From: Dyella telluris | Lineage (GTDB): Bacteria > Pseudomonadota > Gammaproteobacteria > Xanthomonadales > Rhodanobacteraceae | DNA length: 64,000 bases | Reading direction: 5' to 3' | NCBI RefSeq assembly: GCF_014297575.1 | Contig: NZ_CP060412.1 | Coordinates: 1,860,001-1,924,000 of the forward strand | Shown here: piece after piece, positions 40,212 through 49,978 of the stretch | Layout of the letters: each line of letters starts with the position of its first letter | Numbering within the stretch: the stretch's first letter is position 1 | Program-made: the position numbers and the translations under genes | The notes under the pieces: generated by a model | Database searches by the model: none | The model's input: the letters and a program-made list of their open reading frames with translations, nothing else | What the model was told of the DNA's origin: nothing

Positions 40212-42257
40212 TCAGTGAACAGATGGCTTCGCCACAAGCTGTTCTTGCGGCGGCGGCTCGGCAAAAGGCTTCACCCCGATCGCGCCGTAGATTTCCGACG
40301 GGAAGAACACCGTGCCGTCCTTCATCACGAGCCGGGGTGCACGGATGGCGGAAATATTGGCCGTCGGGTCTTGCGCGACGAGGAAGAAATCGGCGAGCTT
40401 TCCGCGCTCGATCGTGCCCAGCCGGTCGGCGCGGCCGAAGTACTCCTCTGGCCCCAGCGTCGCCATGCGCAGCACCTCGGCGGGCGGAATGCCGGCCTTG
40501 ACGTAAAGCTCCAGCTCGCGATGAACCGAGAAACCGTTCGTATCGTCCGTACCCGGCATGAGGCGAATGCCCTTGTCGTGCAGCAGCTTGAGGATGTCCA
40601 GGGACTTTTGCACCGCACCGTTGTATTGCGCGGTCAGCTCTGGTGTCGGTGCCGGCACGAAGGTGCGCTTGCGATACCGGCTATAGCTGATGGGCATGTG
40701 ATCGATCACCGCCGCCTCGGGCTCGGGCGTTTCGCCGGCGCGACTGACCAGCAACCGCTCCACGATCGACATCGTAGGATCCAGCACGATATGTCGTGCC
40801 ACCATCAGGTCGATGGTCGCCCGCACGTTGGGCGCGTTGAGATCCAGGCTCGCCAGCCGCGCCAGCGCCGTGAGCCGCAGCGGCGTACGGGTATCTTCAC
40901 CGGGCTTGAGCACCCAGCCCAGCGCCAGCTGGTTGATGTGCGCGATCTCGTCATAACCGTCGTGGATGACCCGGTCGGGCGTATCGAAGGCGGGCACGTG
41001 GCCCGTCACACGCATGCCGCGTCGATGGGCCTCCGCCGCGATGGCCGGGACCCAGTCCGGATTCATCGAGTTGTAGATCTTGATCTGGAAGTAGCCGCGA
41101 TCCGCATACCAGTCGACGTCGCGCACCGCATCCTCGACCGAGTCGGTGATGAAGCCAGTGTGGGCGGAGTACGGACTGCGACCTTCGAGAAAACCATTGG
41201 GCACGATGCGTGGCCCGATCAGCTCACCGGCATCGATGCGGGCCCTCAGCGTCTGCAGGAAACTATTGACGTTGCCCATGTCGCGGGCGCTCGTTACGCC
41301 AGCGGCGATGTAATTGAGGCCCGAATCGGAGGTGGCATGCGAATGCATGTCGTGCAGGCCAGGTACCAGCACGCCGCCCTGGCCGTCGAAAACCACCTGG
41401 TCCTCGGTGGGCGGTAGCTTGTCGGGATCGTTGCCTACGTAGGTGATGTGGTGGTCGAAGGTGATGACCGTCTGCAACGGTCCCACCTTACCCGTCGCCG
41501 GGTCGAATACATGGACGTTCTTTATCCGGACCGGCCGGTCATAGTTGTGGGCCAGCTTCGCGCCCAGGCTTCGCAGGCGCTGGTCCTCCAGGCTGGCGAC
41601 CACATCGGCCACCTGTTTCGCGGCGCCTTCATAGCCGTCGAGGACGGCCGTACCCTGCCCATCCACCGTGCCCACCAGTCGCTGCTTGCTGTCGAGGAAG
41701 ACGTAGAGCGGTTTGGTGTCGATCCCGGTGATGGCATACACGTCCGCGTGCAGCGTGTGGCCGTTGGCGGTGAGATCCGTCGATTGGAGCTTTTCCAGCT
41801 TCATGTTGCCCGAGGGCCAGGTGCCCAGGGACTGCTTGGGTGCCTTGAGCAGGGCCCGCGCATACACGCCGTACGCCCATGGGCTGGTGTCGTTCAACAC
41901 GTAGAGCGCCGGTGCCGCCGCCGTGGACTCGCCCTGTTCCGCCTGGCTCTTCCACTGCGCGTGTCCGTCGGCCCAGTGGAAGTCTTCGTCAACCGCACCA
42001 CCCATCAGCGACGTGCCCTTGACCGACCATGCCACGGGCAGCGCACGGTCATTGAGCACCAGCGCTTCGTGATGCCTGGGTCCGCGTCCGTTGTTGCTGA
42101 CGGCATAGTCCACGGTGACGTGGTCGCCGCTGGTGGTCGCCACCACGGAGCCAACGGCTTCACCGTTGCCCACGATGATCAGCTTCTGCGTAGTGACAGG
42201 CTGCGCGTGGATCGACGAGGCGAGGGCGAGGGCGAGGACGGCAAGGGTCGATTTCAT
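40212..42257 (-). CDS. Exported amidohydrolase with large N-terminal domain
   Basis: 681 residues from ATG 42255-42257; signal peptide MKSTLAVLALALASSIHA. Residues 25-240 form an extra beta-rich domain. The metal-dependent barrel starts at VHVFDPATGKVGPLQTVITFDHHITYVG, with LVPGLHDMHSHATSDSGLNYIAAGVTSARDMGN (metal HxH), FQIKIYNSMNPDW (possible carbamylated Lys), GMRVTGHVPAF and DEIAHINQLAL. GIRLMPGTDDT carries the late Asp. The C-terminus re-forms the small domain (GTIERGKLADFFLVAQDP). It could cleave dipeptides, prolyl dipeptides or cyclic amides; substrate not fixed. Last gene of the peptide cluster. Confidence 0.88.
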   Translation of the reverse strand: MKSTLAVLALALASSIHAQPVTTQKLIIVGNGEAVGSVVATTSGDHVTVDYAVSNNGRGPRHHEALVLNDRALPVAWSVKGTSLMGGAVDEDFHWADGHAQWKSQAEQGESTAAAPALYVLNDTSPWAYGVYARALLKAPKQSLGTWPSGNMKLEKLQSTDLTANGHTLHADVYAITGIDTKPLYVFLDSKQRLVGTVDGQGTAVLDGYEGAAKQVADVVASLEDQRLRSLGAKLAHNYDRPVRIKNVHVFDPATGKVGPLQTVITFDHHITYVGNDPDKLPPTEDQVVFDGQGGVLVPGLHDMHSHATSDSGLNYIAAGVTSARDMGNVNSFLQTLRARIDAGELIGPRIVPNGFLEGRSPYSAHTGFITDSVEDAVRDVDWYADRGYFQIKIYNSMNPDWVPAIAAEAHRRGMRVTGHVPAFDTPDRVIHDGYDEIAHINQLALGWVLKPGEDTRTPLRLTALARLASLDLNAPNVRATIDLMVARHIVLDPTMSIVERLLVSRAGETPEPEAAVIDHMPISYSRYRKRTFVPAPTPELTAQYNGAVQKSLDILKLLHDKGIRLMPGTDDTNGFSVHRELELYVKAGIPPAEVLRMATLGPEEYFGRADRLGTIERGKLADFFLVAQDPTANISAIRAPRLVMKDGTVFFPSEIYGAIGVKPFAEPPPQEQLVAKPSVH

Positions 42258-42462
42258 GAGGCGATCCACTTTTTAGGGTCGCTTCGGGCTTGTCACTCAC
42301 CGATGCCTGGCGATGACCCGAGGATCCCGTGTGCGATAGAAAAGCGTGGCATCCATGCCAGCGGGGAAAAGGAGGCGCGCAGCCGACGGCGCATGGGTGC
42401 CGGCAACGGCCAAGGAACAGGGGCGGTGCAGCAGGCAGCCGACCGCCCCGGGTCTACTTCTC

Positions 42463-44775
42463 TCAGAACTTGTACGCAGCGGTGAGCCCGATGGTGCGCG
42501 GCTGGATCATGTTCCACGAATAGCGCGGATCTTTCGGGCTCAGCGTGTTCTTCGGGCCGCCGCCGAGGAAGCCGCGGCGATCGAACAGATTGCGTACGTT
42601 GAGCGCGAACGTCCACGGACCGTTCATGACACCACCATGGATGTCGGTCTGCGAGTACGAGGGCACGTGCACGCGCGGGAAGGTTTCATGCGAGGGGAAA
42701 TCCTCGTAGCGGTCGCCCACGTAGGAGAACGTGGCGCCAGTGAAACCCGTCCAGCCGGCGGCGACCGGGAAGTTCTTGTCGAACGACAGCGAACCGGTCC
42801 ACTTCGCGGAGTAAGGCAGACGATCGCCACTGAGCGCATAGGCGCTCTCCAGCGGGAAATCCTGCGTGAGCACGGCATCGTTGTAAACCAGGTTGCCCGT
42901 GATGCTGAAGCTGTCCGTCGGCTGGAAGGTCAGCGTGTTCTCCACACCCTGGCTCTTGGCCTTGCCCGCATTGCCGGTGAACGACATGCCCGACACCAGG
43001 CTGGTCTCCAGGATCTGCACGTGGTTCCAGGCGATGTAATAGAGCGAGGCATCCCACACCAGCTGGTGGTCGAAGTACGCACCCTTGATGCCCAGCTCGT
43101 AGTTGGTGGTCTTGTCCGGCGCGTAGGTCAGCGGCACATCGGACGTCTGGATCACGCCGGCGTTGGAACCACCCGGGCGATAGCCCGTGGCCACGCGACC
43201 GTAGACCATGACGTCATCGGTGATCTTGTAGCGAGGCGTGATCAGATAGGTGGTGTTGTGATCGCTCGACGAACCGGAGACCGAGCTGTCACCGCCGTTG
43301 AGTATGCCGCCCGAAAGGCTGGAGTACGTCTGCTCGATCCGGCTCACGCGGCCGCCGACCTGTACATCGAACCGATCGGTGAAGTGATAGGACGCGTCTC
43401 CGTACAAGGCGTATTCCTTGTAGGTCGAGGGGCCCGAGCTGTTGAAGAACTCACCCGGGGGCCCCACCACTTCCATCGTCGACGGCACCAGCGGATTGAC
43501 GCTCTGCGCACTGAATGAGTTCTCGCGGGTGAAGAACGCACCGACCTGCCAGTCCCACTTGCTGTTGTTGCCTTCGTTGGAAGAAAGGCGGAATTCCTGG
43601 GAGAACTTGTCGGTCTTGCCGGGCTCGTAGATGTTTGCGCCGAGGCCGGGGACGCCGAACACCATGCCGGCAATGGTGCCGAAGATCGGTGAAACGTCAT
43701 CCATGTGGGTAAAGCTGTCCTGACTGTAGCCGGTCAGCGAGGTGAGGCTGCCCCATCCGAAATCCACGTCGACATGGGCGTCGTAGAACTTCGTGTCGCG
43801 ATGGTCGTAGATGTTCGGCAGTTGCTTGCCGCTGTACTCATCGCCATAGGTCGGGACCCGATTGATGTCACCGGCGAAGTTGCTGACGTTGTCGGTATAG
43901 GTGTGCTGCTGCAGCGCGGACACTCGCACCGTGACGTTGTCGGCGGGAAGCCACAGGGCGCTGATGCGGCCACCGTTGGCACCATGGCTTCCCTTGTCGT
44001 TGTCGTTCTGGGTGTTCTTGATGAAACCGGGTTCATCCCGTTCGAACGCGCTGACCAGCACGGCCAGGTTGCTGGTCAATGGCACATTGACCGAGCCGCG
44101 TACGCCCCAGCCGGTACCGCCGTGATCGATGCTCTGCCCATCGACTTCCACGCGGCCACCGAAGCTGCTGGTCTGCGGCGAGACGGTTTCGTACTTGATC
44201 AGGCCACCCATGCTGGCGGCGCCGTAAAGCGTTCCCTGCGGGCCGCGCAGCACTTCGATCTGCTGCAGCGCGAACGGATCGAAATCAGGCACCACGCGGC
44301 CGCCGTTGCCGTTGGCGACGGTCGAGCCGAACGGAACGTCATCGATGGTGACGCCCACCGTGGGGTTGCCGAAGGTGCCGGTGGTGATGCCGCGGATCGC
44401 CACGTTGCCGCGGCTGTAGCTCAGGCCGGGCACCTGGGTGTAGTAGTCGCTCAACTGCAGGGTGTTATTGATCACCAGGTTGGCGGGCTGCACCACGGCG
44501 ACCGGAACCGGCACGTCGAGCAGGGCCTCGGAGCGCTTCTGCGCCGTGACCGTCACCGTGCTCAGGGTCTTGGTCTTCTTGCTGTCGCCACCCGACTGCC
44601 CGCTGTCCTGTGCCGCCCCGTTGCCGGCCGGTTGGGCTGCCTGCGCATGGACCGCCGAGGACATCAGCGACGCGGCAAGGAAGCTGGCCCCCACGGCCAA
44701 CAGCACGCGTTCGCGGCCGGGGCGACAGGCGCGCCCGAGTTCCACCGCAAGATGCTTCAACTTCAGCTTGTTCAT
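42463..44775 (-). CDS. TonB-dependent receptor of the peptide cluster
   Basis: 770 residues; ATG 44773-44775 has GGGGAGGGGTG directly upstream, and a signal peptide follows (RVLLAVGASFLAASLMSSAVHAQA). TonB-box region TLSTVTVTAQKRSEALLDVPV, plug with SDYYTQVPGLSYSRGNVAIRGITTGTFGNPTVGVTIDDVPFGS and FALQQIEVLRGPQGTLYGAASMGGLIKYETV, then a barrel ending GLTAAYKF, a C-terminal aromatic as required for outer-membrane insertion. The FxQQxEVLRGPQGTLYG pattern is typical of receptors with polyphenol, peptide or vitamin ligands. It is likely the import step for the cluster. Confidence 0.93.
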   Translation of the reverse strand: MNKLKLKHLAVELGRACRPGRERVLLAVGASFLAASLMSSAVHAQAAQPAGNGAAQDSGQSGGDSKKTKTLSTVTVTAQKRSEALLDVPVPVAVVQPANLVINNTLQLSDYYTQVPGLSYSRGNVAIRGITTGTFGNPTVGVTIDDVPFGSTVANGNGGRVVPDFDPFALQQIEVLRGPQGTLYGAASMGGLIKYETVSPQTSSFGGRVEVDGQSIDHGGTGWGVRGSVNVPLTSNLAVLVSAFERDEPGFIKNTQNDNDKGSHGANGGRISALWLPADNVTVRVSALQQHTYTDNVSNFAGDINRVPTYGDEYSGKQLPNIYDHRDTKFYDAHVDVDFGWGSLTSLTGYSQDSFTHMDDVSPIFGTIAGMVFGVPGLGANIYEPGKTDKFSQEFRLSSNEGNNSKWDWQVGAFFTRENSFSAQSVNPLVPSTMEVVGPPGEFFNSSGPSTYKEYALYGDASYHFTDRFDVQVGGRVSRIEQTYSSLSGGILNGGDSSVSGSSSDHNTTYLITPRYKITDDVMVYGRVATGYRPGGSNAGVIQTSDVPLTYAPDKTTNYELGIKGAYFDHQLVWDASLYYIAWNHVQILETSLVSGMSFTGNAGKAKSQGVENTLTFQPTDSFSITGNLVYNDAVLTQDFPLESAYALSGDRLPYSAKWTGSLSFDKNFPVAAGWTGFTGATFSYVGDRYEDFPSHETFPRVHVPSYSQTDIHGGVMNGPWTFALNVRNLFDRRGFLGGGPKNTLSPKDPRYSWNMIQPRTIGLTAAYKF

Positions 44776-45112
44776 CACCCCTCCCCAGGGCTTCTTGCTC
44801 GCCGTGATGGCTGTTGTGGAAGGCTGGCTTGCAACCCGCACACCACGATTCCGGGTGCGGAGATGCCTCCCTGTTCAAATTCAATTTATTTCATCGAGTG
44901 GGCAATATCCGTGCGACTTTCATGCGGACATCCATCACTTGCGATAAAAAAATCGATCATTCGGCCATTTGGCGAAAATTTTGGTCGCTGCGCCGTGGTG
45001 CGGCGCAGAACGTCTTGATCTGGCTCATGCACGGGAGGAAAACCCGTCGCGCCATGAGCGCACAAAAGAAAAGCCGCACTCGGTCGAGTGCGGCTTCCGT
45101 GCCGCGCGATGC
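44776..45112. other. Promoter region of the TonB receptor and terminator of the peptidase
   Basis: No gene. It is AT-richer than its surroundings near 44860-44990 (TTCAATTTATTTCATC, GATAAAAAAATCGATC), consistent with a promoter for the receptor read toward lower coordinates. The peptidase terminator occupies its upper end. Confidence 0.5.
45066..45096 (-). terminator. Terminator after the M61-like peptidase
   Basis: AAGCCGCACTC (45071-45081), 4-base loop, complement GAGTGCGGCTT (45086-45096). On the minus strand the second arm leads into TTTTCTTTTG. It lies 16 bases past the peptidase stop, so this gene and the receptor probably have separate transcripts. Confidence 0.85.
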
Positions 45113-46825
45113 TCAGAATTTGCAGGTAGGCGCTGCGCCCTTCGCGCGCTCCCAGTGGTACGCCTCAACGGCGCCGCCACGCGGCAGATAGGTCACGGTA
45201 TAGGACTTGCCGTCACGCTCGAACACACCCGTGACTTCGGTCTTCTCGCTCTTCCACGCCTTCGACGCGTCAGGGGCCTTGAGGATCTTGTCGCCGTTCT
45301 TCACGCCAGCCCGGGCGGCTGCCGAATCCGGCTTGAGATCGGTAACCACCGCGTCGGATCCTGAATTGCTTCGCACGTAACCCAGCTCGAACGCATGGCG
45401 CTGCTCGCTGACCACCTTGAAGCACGGTGCGAAGGCGTTATCCGGAATCACCAGGGTCTTGCCGGACTTCATGGTGTCGAACGCGGCCTGCGCTTCAGCC
45501 GGGCCAATCTCCTTGCCGACAAGTTGCAGCCACTCGGCAACGCCGTGCGGTTCCTGTTTCTCGGTGCGGCGATAGATCTCCAGCACGACGTCATCAAGGC
45601 TGCGCTTGCCGCCGCTCTTGGCCAGGATGGCGGCATTGGTCTGCACCAGATAGAGGAACCCGCGACCGTACGGATCCTTCTGCATCACGGGATCCTTCCA
45701 GAACAGCTTGGCCGCGTCGGCGGTGGTCATGTTGCGGCTCGGGCTTGCGTAGTAACCGTCGGCGCGCTGATTGATGCTGGCCAGGTACTCGTCGAGCGTG
45801 AGCAGGCCGGCGCGGTACGCCATCAGCAAGGAGTAGTACTCCGCCGTGCCTTCCGAGTACCACGCGGTTTCGCCATGGCTGCCTTCGAGCATCGGCCAGG
45901 TGTGGGCCATTTCATGCGCCACCAGATCCCTCAGGTCTTCCACCGTCGGCTTGGCCGGCGGGTAGTAGCCGAACATGAAGGAGTGCGCCAGGGCGGTGCC
46001 GCCCGTACCCGCATACGGGTTCTGCCGCATGAAGACGCGATACGAAGACTTCGTGTCGCCGAAAAAGGTAGACGTGTAGTTGTAGAACTTCGACACCCAG
46101 GTGCTGAAGGCCTTCGCGTCGAACGGCGGCTCACTGAGCCAGTACACGTTGAGGCGCGAATCGGTGGCGCTGGACTGGCTCTTGAGCGGGCCCGCGGCGT
46201 AGTAGCTGAAGGACAGTACCTGCGACGGCACCACCGCCTTCACTTCACCCTCGCCCAACGACCACACGCCGCGCGAACCCGCCGGCATGTCGCTCATGTC
46301 CCACTTGAGGTCGACGCTGTACGGACCTTCGGCCGCGGGCGTCGCAAGAAAGCCCACGCCGGCGCCTTCAAAGCCGCCGTTTTCCGCGCGCAGGTCGAAC
46401 AGCGGTCCATTGTTCGTACTGGCCGTCACCACGCGCGGCGGTGCACGGAAGCTCACCACCACGTCGCCCTTGGTCGGGCGCTTGACGCTCCAGCGACGAT
46501 AGACGCCTTCCGGCTGCGGCTTCTCTTCGGAAATCTCGAGCGCCAGCGGACCCTGGTCATCGCGCGCGGTCAGCGCATCGCCGTCGTAACGGGCGGTGGG
46601 AATGCCCACGAGCTGCAGCGGCAAACGCACCAGCGGCGCGCCAGCCTGGAGCGATGGCGTCTGGAAGGACATCGTCACGTCGATATAGCCCGCGGTGCCG
46701 GCCGGCACATGCGGCTTCAACACCACATTCAGCGCCGGCGGCGCCTCCGCGGCCATCGCCGGCGCTGCAAGGCCCGAACACGCGCACGCCAGTGCCGCTC
46801 CGATCATTACCGATAACCGCTTCAT
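45113..46825 (-). CDS. M61-like exported metallopeptidase with PDZ domain
   Basis: 570 residues; ATG 46823-46825 with GGGGAGAG upstream, and a signal peptide (MKRLSVMIGAALACACSGLAAPAMA). Beta-sandwich N-terminus, then the gluzincin motif LVAHEMAHTWPMLEGSHGETAWYSEGTAEYYSLLMAYRAGLL: HExxH zinc ligands and the third Glu in EGTAEYY. A C-terminal PDZ-like domain (ELGYVRSNSGSDAVVTDLKPDSAAARAGVKNGDKILKA) follows, as in M61 glycyl aminopeptidases. It would trim N-termini of peptides in the periplasm. Confidence 0.85.
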   Translation of the reverse strand: MKRLSVMIGAALACACSGLAAPAMAAEAPPALNVVLKPHVPAGTAGYIDVTMSFQTPSLQAGAPLVRLPLQLVGIPTARYDGDALTARDDQGPLALEISEEKPQPEGVYRRWSVKRPTKGDVVVSFRAPPRVVTASTNNGPLFDLRAENGGFEGAGVGFLATPAAEGPYSVDLKWDMSDMPAGSRGVWSLGEGEVKAVVPSQVLSFSYYAAGPLKSQSSATDSRLNVYWLSEPPFDAKAFSTWVSKFYNYTSTFFGDTKSSYRVFMRQNPYAGTGGTALAHSFMFGYYPPAKPTVEDLRDLVAHEMAHTWPMLEGSHGETAWYSEGTAEYYSLLMAYRAGLLTLDEYLASINQRADGYYASPSRNMTTADAAKLFWKDPVMQKDPYGRGFLYLVQTNAAILAKSGGKRSLDDVVLEIYRRTEKQEPHGVAEWLQLVGKEIGPAEAQAAFDTMKSGKTLVIPDNAFAPCFKVVSEQRHAFELGYVRSNSGSDAVVTDLKPDSAAARAGVKNGDKILKAPDASKAWKSEKTEVTGVFERDGKSYTVTYLPRGGAVEAYHWERAKGAAPTCKF

Positions 46826-46967
46826 CGATCTCTCCCCATTTCGGTGCCTGCGGAACATGGTCCGCTTGAATGAATCGGGCTTGCCCCTGCCCATGGAGGG
46901 GCGAGCCGTGATTGATCAACATGCGGTCGCGCCCCGACGCAAACCGCAACGTGTGGTCAGCTGTGCA

Positions 46968-48230
46968 TCACGCGGTACCCAGCGCATGCATCGCGCGATC
47001 GATGTCCTCCATCGTGTTGAACACCGATGGCGAGAACCGGAAACGATTGCGGCTGATCGTGATGTCCACCTGGGCTTCCTTCATCTTCGGGCGCAGACGA
47101 TTTGCCGCGTCCTTGTAGGCGAAGGTCACCAGAGGCGCCGTGCTTTCCATCGGCGTCACCAGCTCGAAGCCGCGTTTCGGCAACTCGGTCTTGAGGTGAT
47201 CCGTGAGTGGTTTCGCATGCGCCTGGATCGCAGGCACGCCCACCTTCTGGATGTAGTCCAGCGAGTAGTCGAGCAAGCCGATGCCCATGTGCGAAAAGGT
47301 TCCCCACATGAAGTAGCCGGAAGCGTCTTCCGGCACACCGTAGTCAGCCACGTCGTCGCCGGGCGGATCGAACGGATAGACATGGCTCTGGAACGCGTTG
47401 AGCTGGTAGTAGCCCCACACGGGATGCTGCAACTCGGGGAGGCGATCCTTGCGCACGTACAGGAAGCCCAGCCCGAAATCGCCCATCAGCCACTTGTAGC
47501 TGGCACAGGCCGCGAAATCGACGCCCGTGGCCTTGACGTCCAGCGGCACGCAACCGGCCGCATGAATGATGTCGGCGTAGACCCGCGCACCCTTCGCATG
47601 CGCGATTTCGCACACCCGCTTCAGGTCGTGCTGGAAACCGTTGAAGGTGGAGACGGCAGAAATCGCTACCAGCTTCGTGCCCTTCTTCACCGCCGCTTCG
47701 ATGTCATCGAGGTCGATGCGATTGTTCTTCGGCCGGACCCAGGTGACATCCACGCCAAGTTTGGCCATGGCTTCATACAGGTAGAACGAACCGAAGAAGT
47801 GCATGGTGTCGGTGACGACATGCGCACCGGCGGCAGGCAAGCCAAGCGCGCGAAGCACCAGCTGTTCGCCGGCGGTCGTACTCTGCACCAGGGTCACTTC
47901 CGAACGGTCGGCGTTGATCATCTGGGCGAAGTTGCCGAGCACGCGGTCGCGAATGGGATCCTGGTGATAGGACGTGCTGCGCGGATCGCCCATGCGGTCC
48001 GCCAGGTAGGCATCAAGCGTCGCACGTGATCCCACGCTGACGGGATGCATCGAACCCGAGTCGAGATAAACGCCATCGTTCTTGTAGAACTCGATGCCGC
48101 CGAGTCCTTTGATGGTGGGCAGACTCTTCATGTCCGCGCCCGCTGGTGCGGGGGTTCCGGCGCGCGCGTAAAGCGGCGCGGTGGCAGCAAGCCCGGCGGC
48201 GGCCAGGAAGTTCCGTCGATTCATTTGCAT
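46968..48230 (-). CDS. Tat-exported class V PLP-dependent enzyme
   Basis: 420 residues. N-terminus MQMNRRNFLAAAGLAATAPLYARA is a twin-arginine signal, so the protein would be exported folded with its cofactor. The fold is class V aminotransferase/cysteine desulfurase/isopenicillin-N epimerase type: EVTLVQSTTAGEQLVLRALGL, VSTFNGFQHDLKRVCEIAHAKGARVYADIIHAAGCVPLDVKATGVDFAACASYKWLMGDFGLGFLYVRKDRLP. The Lys in SYKWLMG is the PLP Schiff-base residue. Could racemise, epimerise or eliminate a group from a peptide or amino acid. AAGGA precedes the ATG. Confidence 0.85.
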   Translation of the reverse strand: MQMNRRNFLAAAGLAATAPLYARAGTPAPAGADMKSLPTIKGLGGIEFYKNDGVYLDSGSMHPVSVGSRATLDAYLADRMGDPRSTSYHQDPIRDRVLGNFAQMINADRSEVTLVQSTTAGEQLVLRALGLPAAGAHVVTDTMHFFGSFYLYEAMAKLGVDVTWVRPKNNRIDLDDIEAAVKKGTKLVAISAVSTFNGFQHDLKRVCEIAHAKGARVYADIIHAAGCVPLDVKATGVDFAACASYKWLMGDFGLGFLYVRKDRLPELQHPVWGYYQLNAFQSHVYPFDPPGDDVADYGVPEDASGYFMWGTFSHMGIGLLDYSLDYIQKVGVPAIQAHAKPLTDHLKTELPKRGFELVTPMESTAPLVTFAYKDAANRLRPKMKEAQVDITISRNRFRFSPSVFNTMEDIDRAMHALGTA

Positions 48231-48399
48231 GACTTCTTCCTTTGCAGGCCGAAGGAAAGGGTGATGGTGCGCAATGCGAGCGCCACGGCCGCCTCGTCCC
48301 TCAGCCGTTCTGCATCAACGGGCCGGCCGGGCAGCCTCGCTTTCTCGCGAGGCCCGCGGCGACTCGCGCGTGTCGTGGCGGCCAGGGACGTCGCGGTTG

Positions 48400-49911
48400 T
48401 CATGGCGCGGCCGTGCTCTTGATGAAGCTGTGCAGCTGCGAAGAGAAGGCCTTGAGCGTTCCCGGGTCGCCGTAGGGCGAATGACCGGATGCAAAGCCGG
48501 CTTCCGTCAGGCGTCCGGCAGGAATGCCCGCATGGTCCATCACATAACGGGCCGCGCTCCAGGGCGTGGCCATGTCGAACAGGCCGCCCGCAAGCAGGAT
48601 CTTCATGCCGGGCCGCTTCGCCGCCGCGTCACCGATGAACGGCGCGGAGTTGAAGTAGAAGCGCGGCCCCGGCTGGTCGCCTTTGTCGTCCGCCCAGTTC
48701 CAGATGGCATTGACCTGGAAGTTGACGCCGACGTAGCGGCGATCGGTGGGCACGTGCAGTTCGTCGCGGAAGTAGCGGTCGTTGATGCCGACCTTCTGGC
48801 TCACGTGCAACGAGGGATCGTTGGTGGGCACGCCCTTGGGCGCCTCCGCGTGCAACGGTCCGGTTTCACGCGTATCCAGGCGACCGAGGCGCAGCCCCTG
48901 ATCGGCCAGCAGTTCGTTGAGGTAGTCCTCGCTGTTGACGCGAAGATCAGCGCGCTCGATGCGCTCCGCCGGCAACCCGATATAGCCGGCCATCTTCTGG
49001 GCAAGCGCGTGCCGCTGCGCGGCAGGCAGCTTGTCGCCCTGCTGCAGGGCCACCGCGTAATCACTCGAGGCAAAGGCCTGCGCATCCGCCACGAAGGCTT
49101 CCAGCGTAAGGCCGCGACGATCCACCTTCTGGTGGAACCATGCCGCGGCCGCCATCGTCGGGAAGCCATTGATGTAAGGCTGGTCGTTGCCCTTGGCGTC
49201 CACCATGCTGATGCGATCGAGCATGGGCGAGATCAGGATGACGCCGGCCACCTGCTGGTCGCCCAGCAGCTTCATCATCGTGCCCAGGCGATAGCCGCCA
49301 TAGCTCTCGCCGGCGACAAAGACCGGGGACTGCTCGCGGTGATGCTCCTTCAGCCAGTCGCGCATGAAGCCAAGGATGAGCTGCGCGTCGCTGTCCGGCC
49401 CCCAGTAGGGCTTGCCATCGCCACCCGGCATCACGCGACTCAGGCCCGTGCCCACCGGATCGATGAAGACCAGGTCGGCAGCATCGAGCACGCTGTACGC
49501 GTTGTCGACGATGGACGGCTCTTTGTGGGTCTTGTCCGGGTCCATCACCATCCGCGGGCCGAGGGCATGCAGATGTAACGGCGTCGACGAGGCACCGGGG
49601 CCGCCGTTGAACGCGAAGATCACCGGCCGCTTCGATGCATCACGCACATCGCTGCGCAGGTACGTGGTCGCCGACATCGTGGCCTGGGGATGGGATTTGT
49701 CATCTCCCAGCGGCAGTTCGGCAAACGTCGCCTTGTACGGCACGCTGACGCCACCGATGGTGACCTTGTGCGTCGTGGTCACCGGCGCGATCAAGGGCTC
49801 CACCGTGTCCGCCGCGAGCGCGATGGCCGAGGTGCCGAACGCAAGCAGCGTGGCAAGGCCCAGGGCACCAAGACGTGGGATGGAAAAGCCCGTGCTGGTC
49901 GATCGCTTCAT
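48400..49911 (-). CDS. Exported S10 serine carboxypeptidase, copy 1
   Basis: 503 residues; start at MKRSTSTGFSIPRLGALGLATLLAF gives a signal peptide. S10 hallmarks: PVIFAFNGGPGASSTPLHLHALGPR (oxyanion hole), LVFIDPVGTGLSR, FVAGESYGGYRLGTMMKLL (nucleophile Ser) and ILLAGGLFDMATPWSAARYVM (Asp). SGHSPYGDPGTLKAF supplies the His. Removes C-terminal amino acids from peptides in the periplasm. Next to a paralogue that shares the layout. Confidence 0.93.
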   Translation of the reverse strand: MKRSTSTGFSIPRLGALGLATLLAFGTSAIALAADTVEPLIAPVTTTHKVTIGGVSVPYKATFAELPLGDDKSHPQATMSATTYLRSDVRDASKRPVIFAFNGGPGASSTPLHLHALGPRMVMDPDKTHKEPSIVDNAYSVLDAADLVFIDPVGTGLSRVMPGGDGKPYWGPDSDAQLILGFMRDWLKEHHREQSPVFVAGESYGGYRLGTMMKLLGDQQVAGVILISPMLDRISMVDAKGNDQPYINGFPTMAAAAWFHQKVDRRGLTLEAFVADAQAFASSDYAVALQQGDKLPAAQRHALAQKMAGYIGLPAERIERADLRVNSEDYLNELLADQGLRLGRLDTRETGPLHAEAPKGVPTNDPSLHVSQKVGINDRYFRDELHVPTDRRYVGVNFQVNAIWNWADDKGDQPGPRFYFNSAPFIGDAAAKRPGMKILLAGGLFDMATPWSAARYVMDHAGIPAGRLTEAGFASGHSPYGDPGTLKAFSSQLHSFIKSTAAP

Positions 49912-49978
49912 CGTGTGGCTTCTTCTGAAGGGTGGAATGGATGGCGTGCGTCGCATGCGACCGCTCCCCAAGGCGGGT

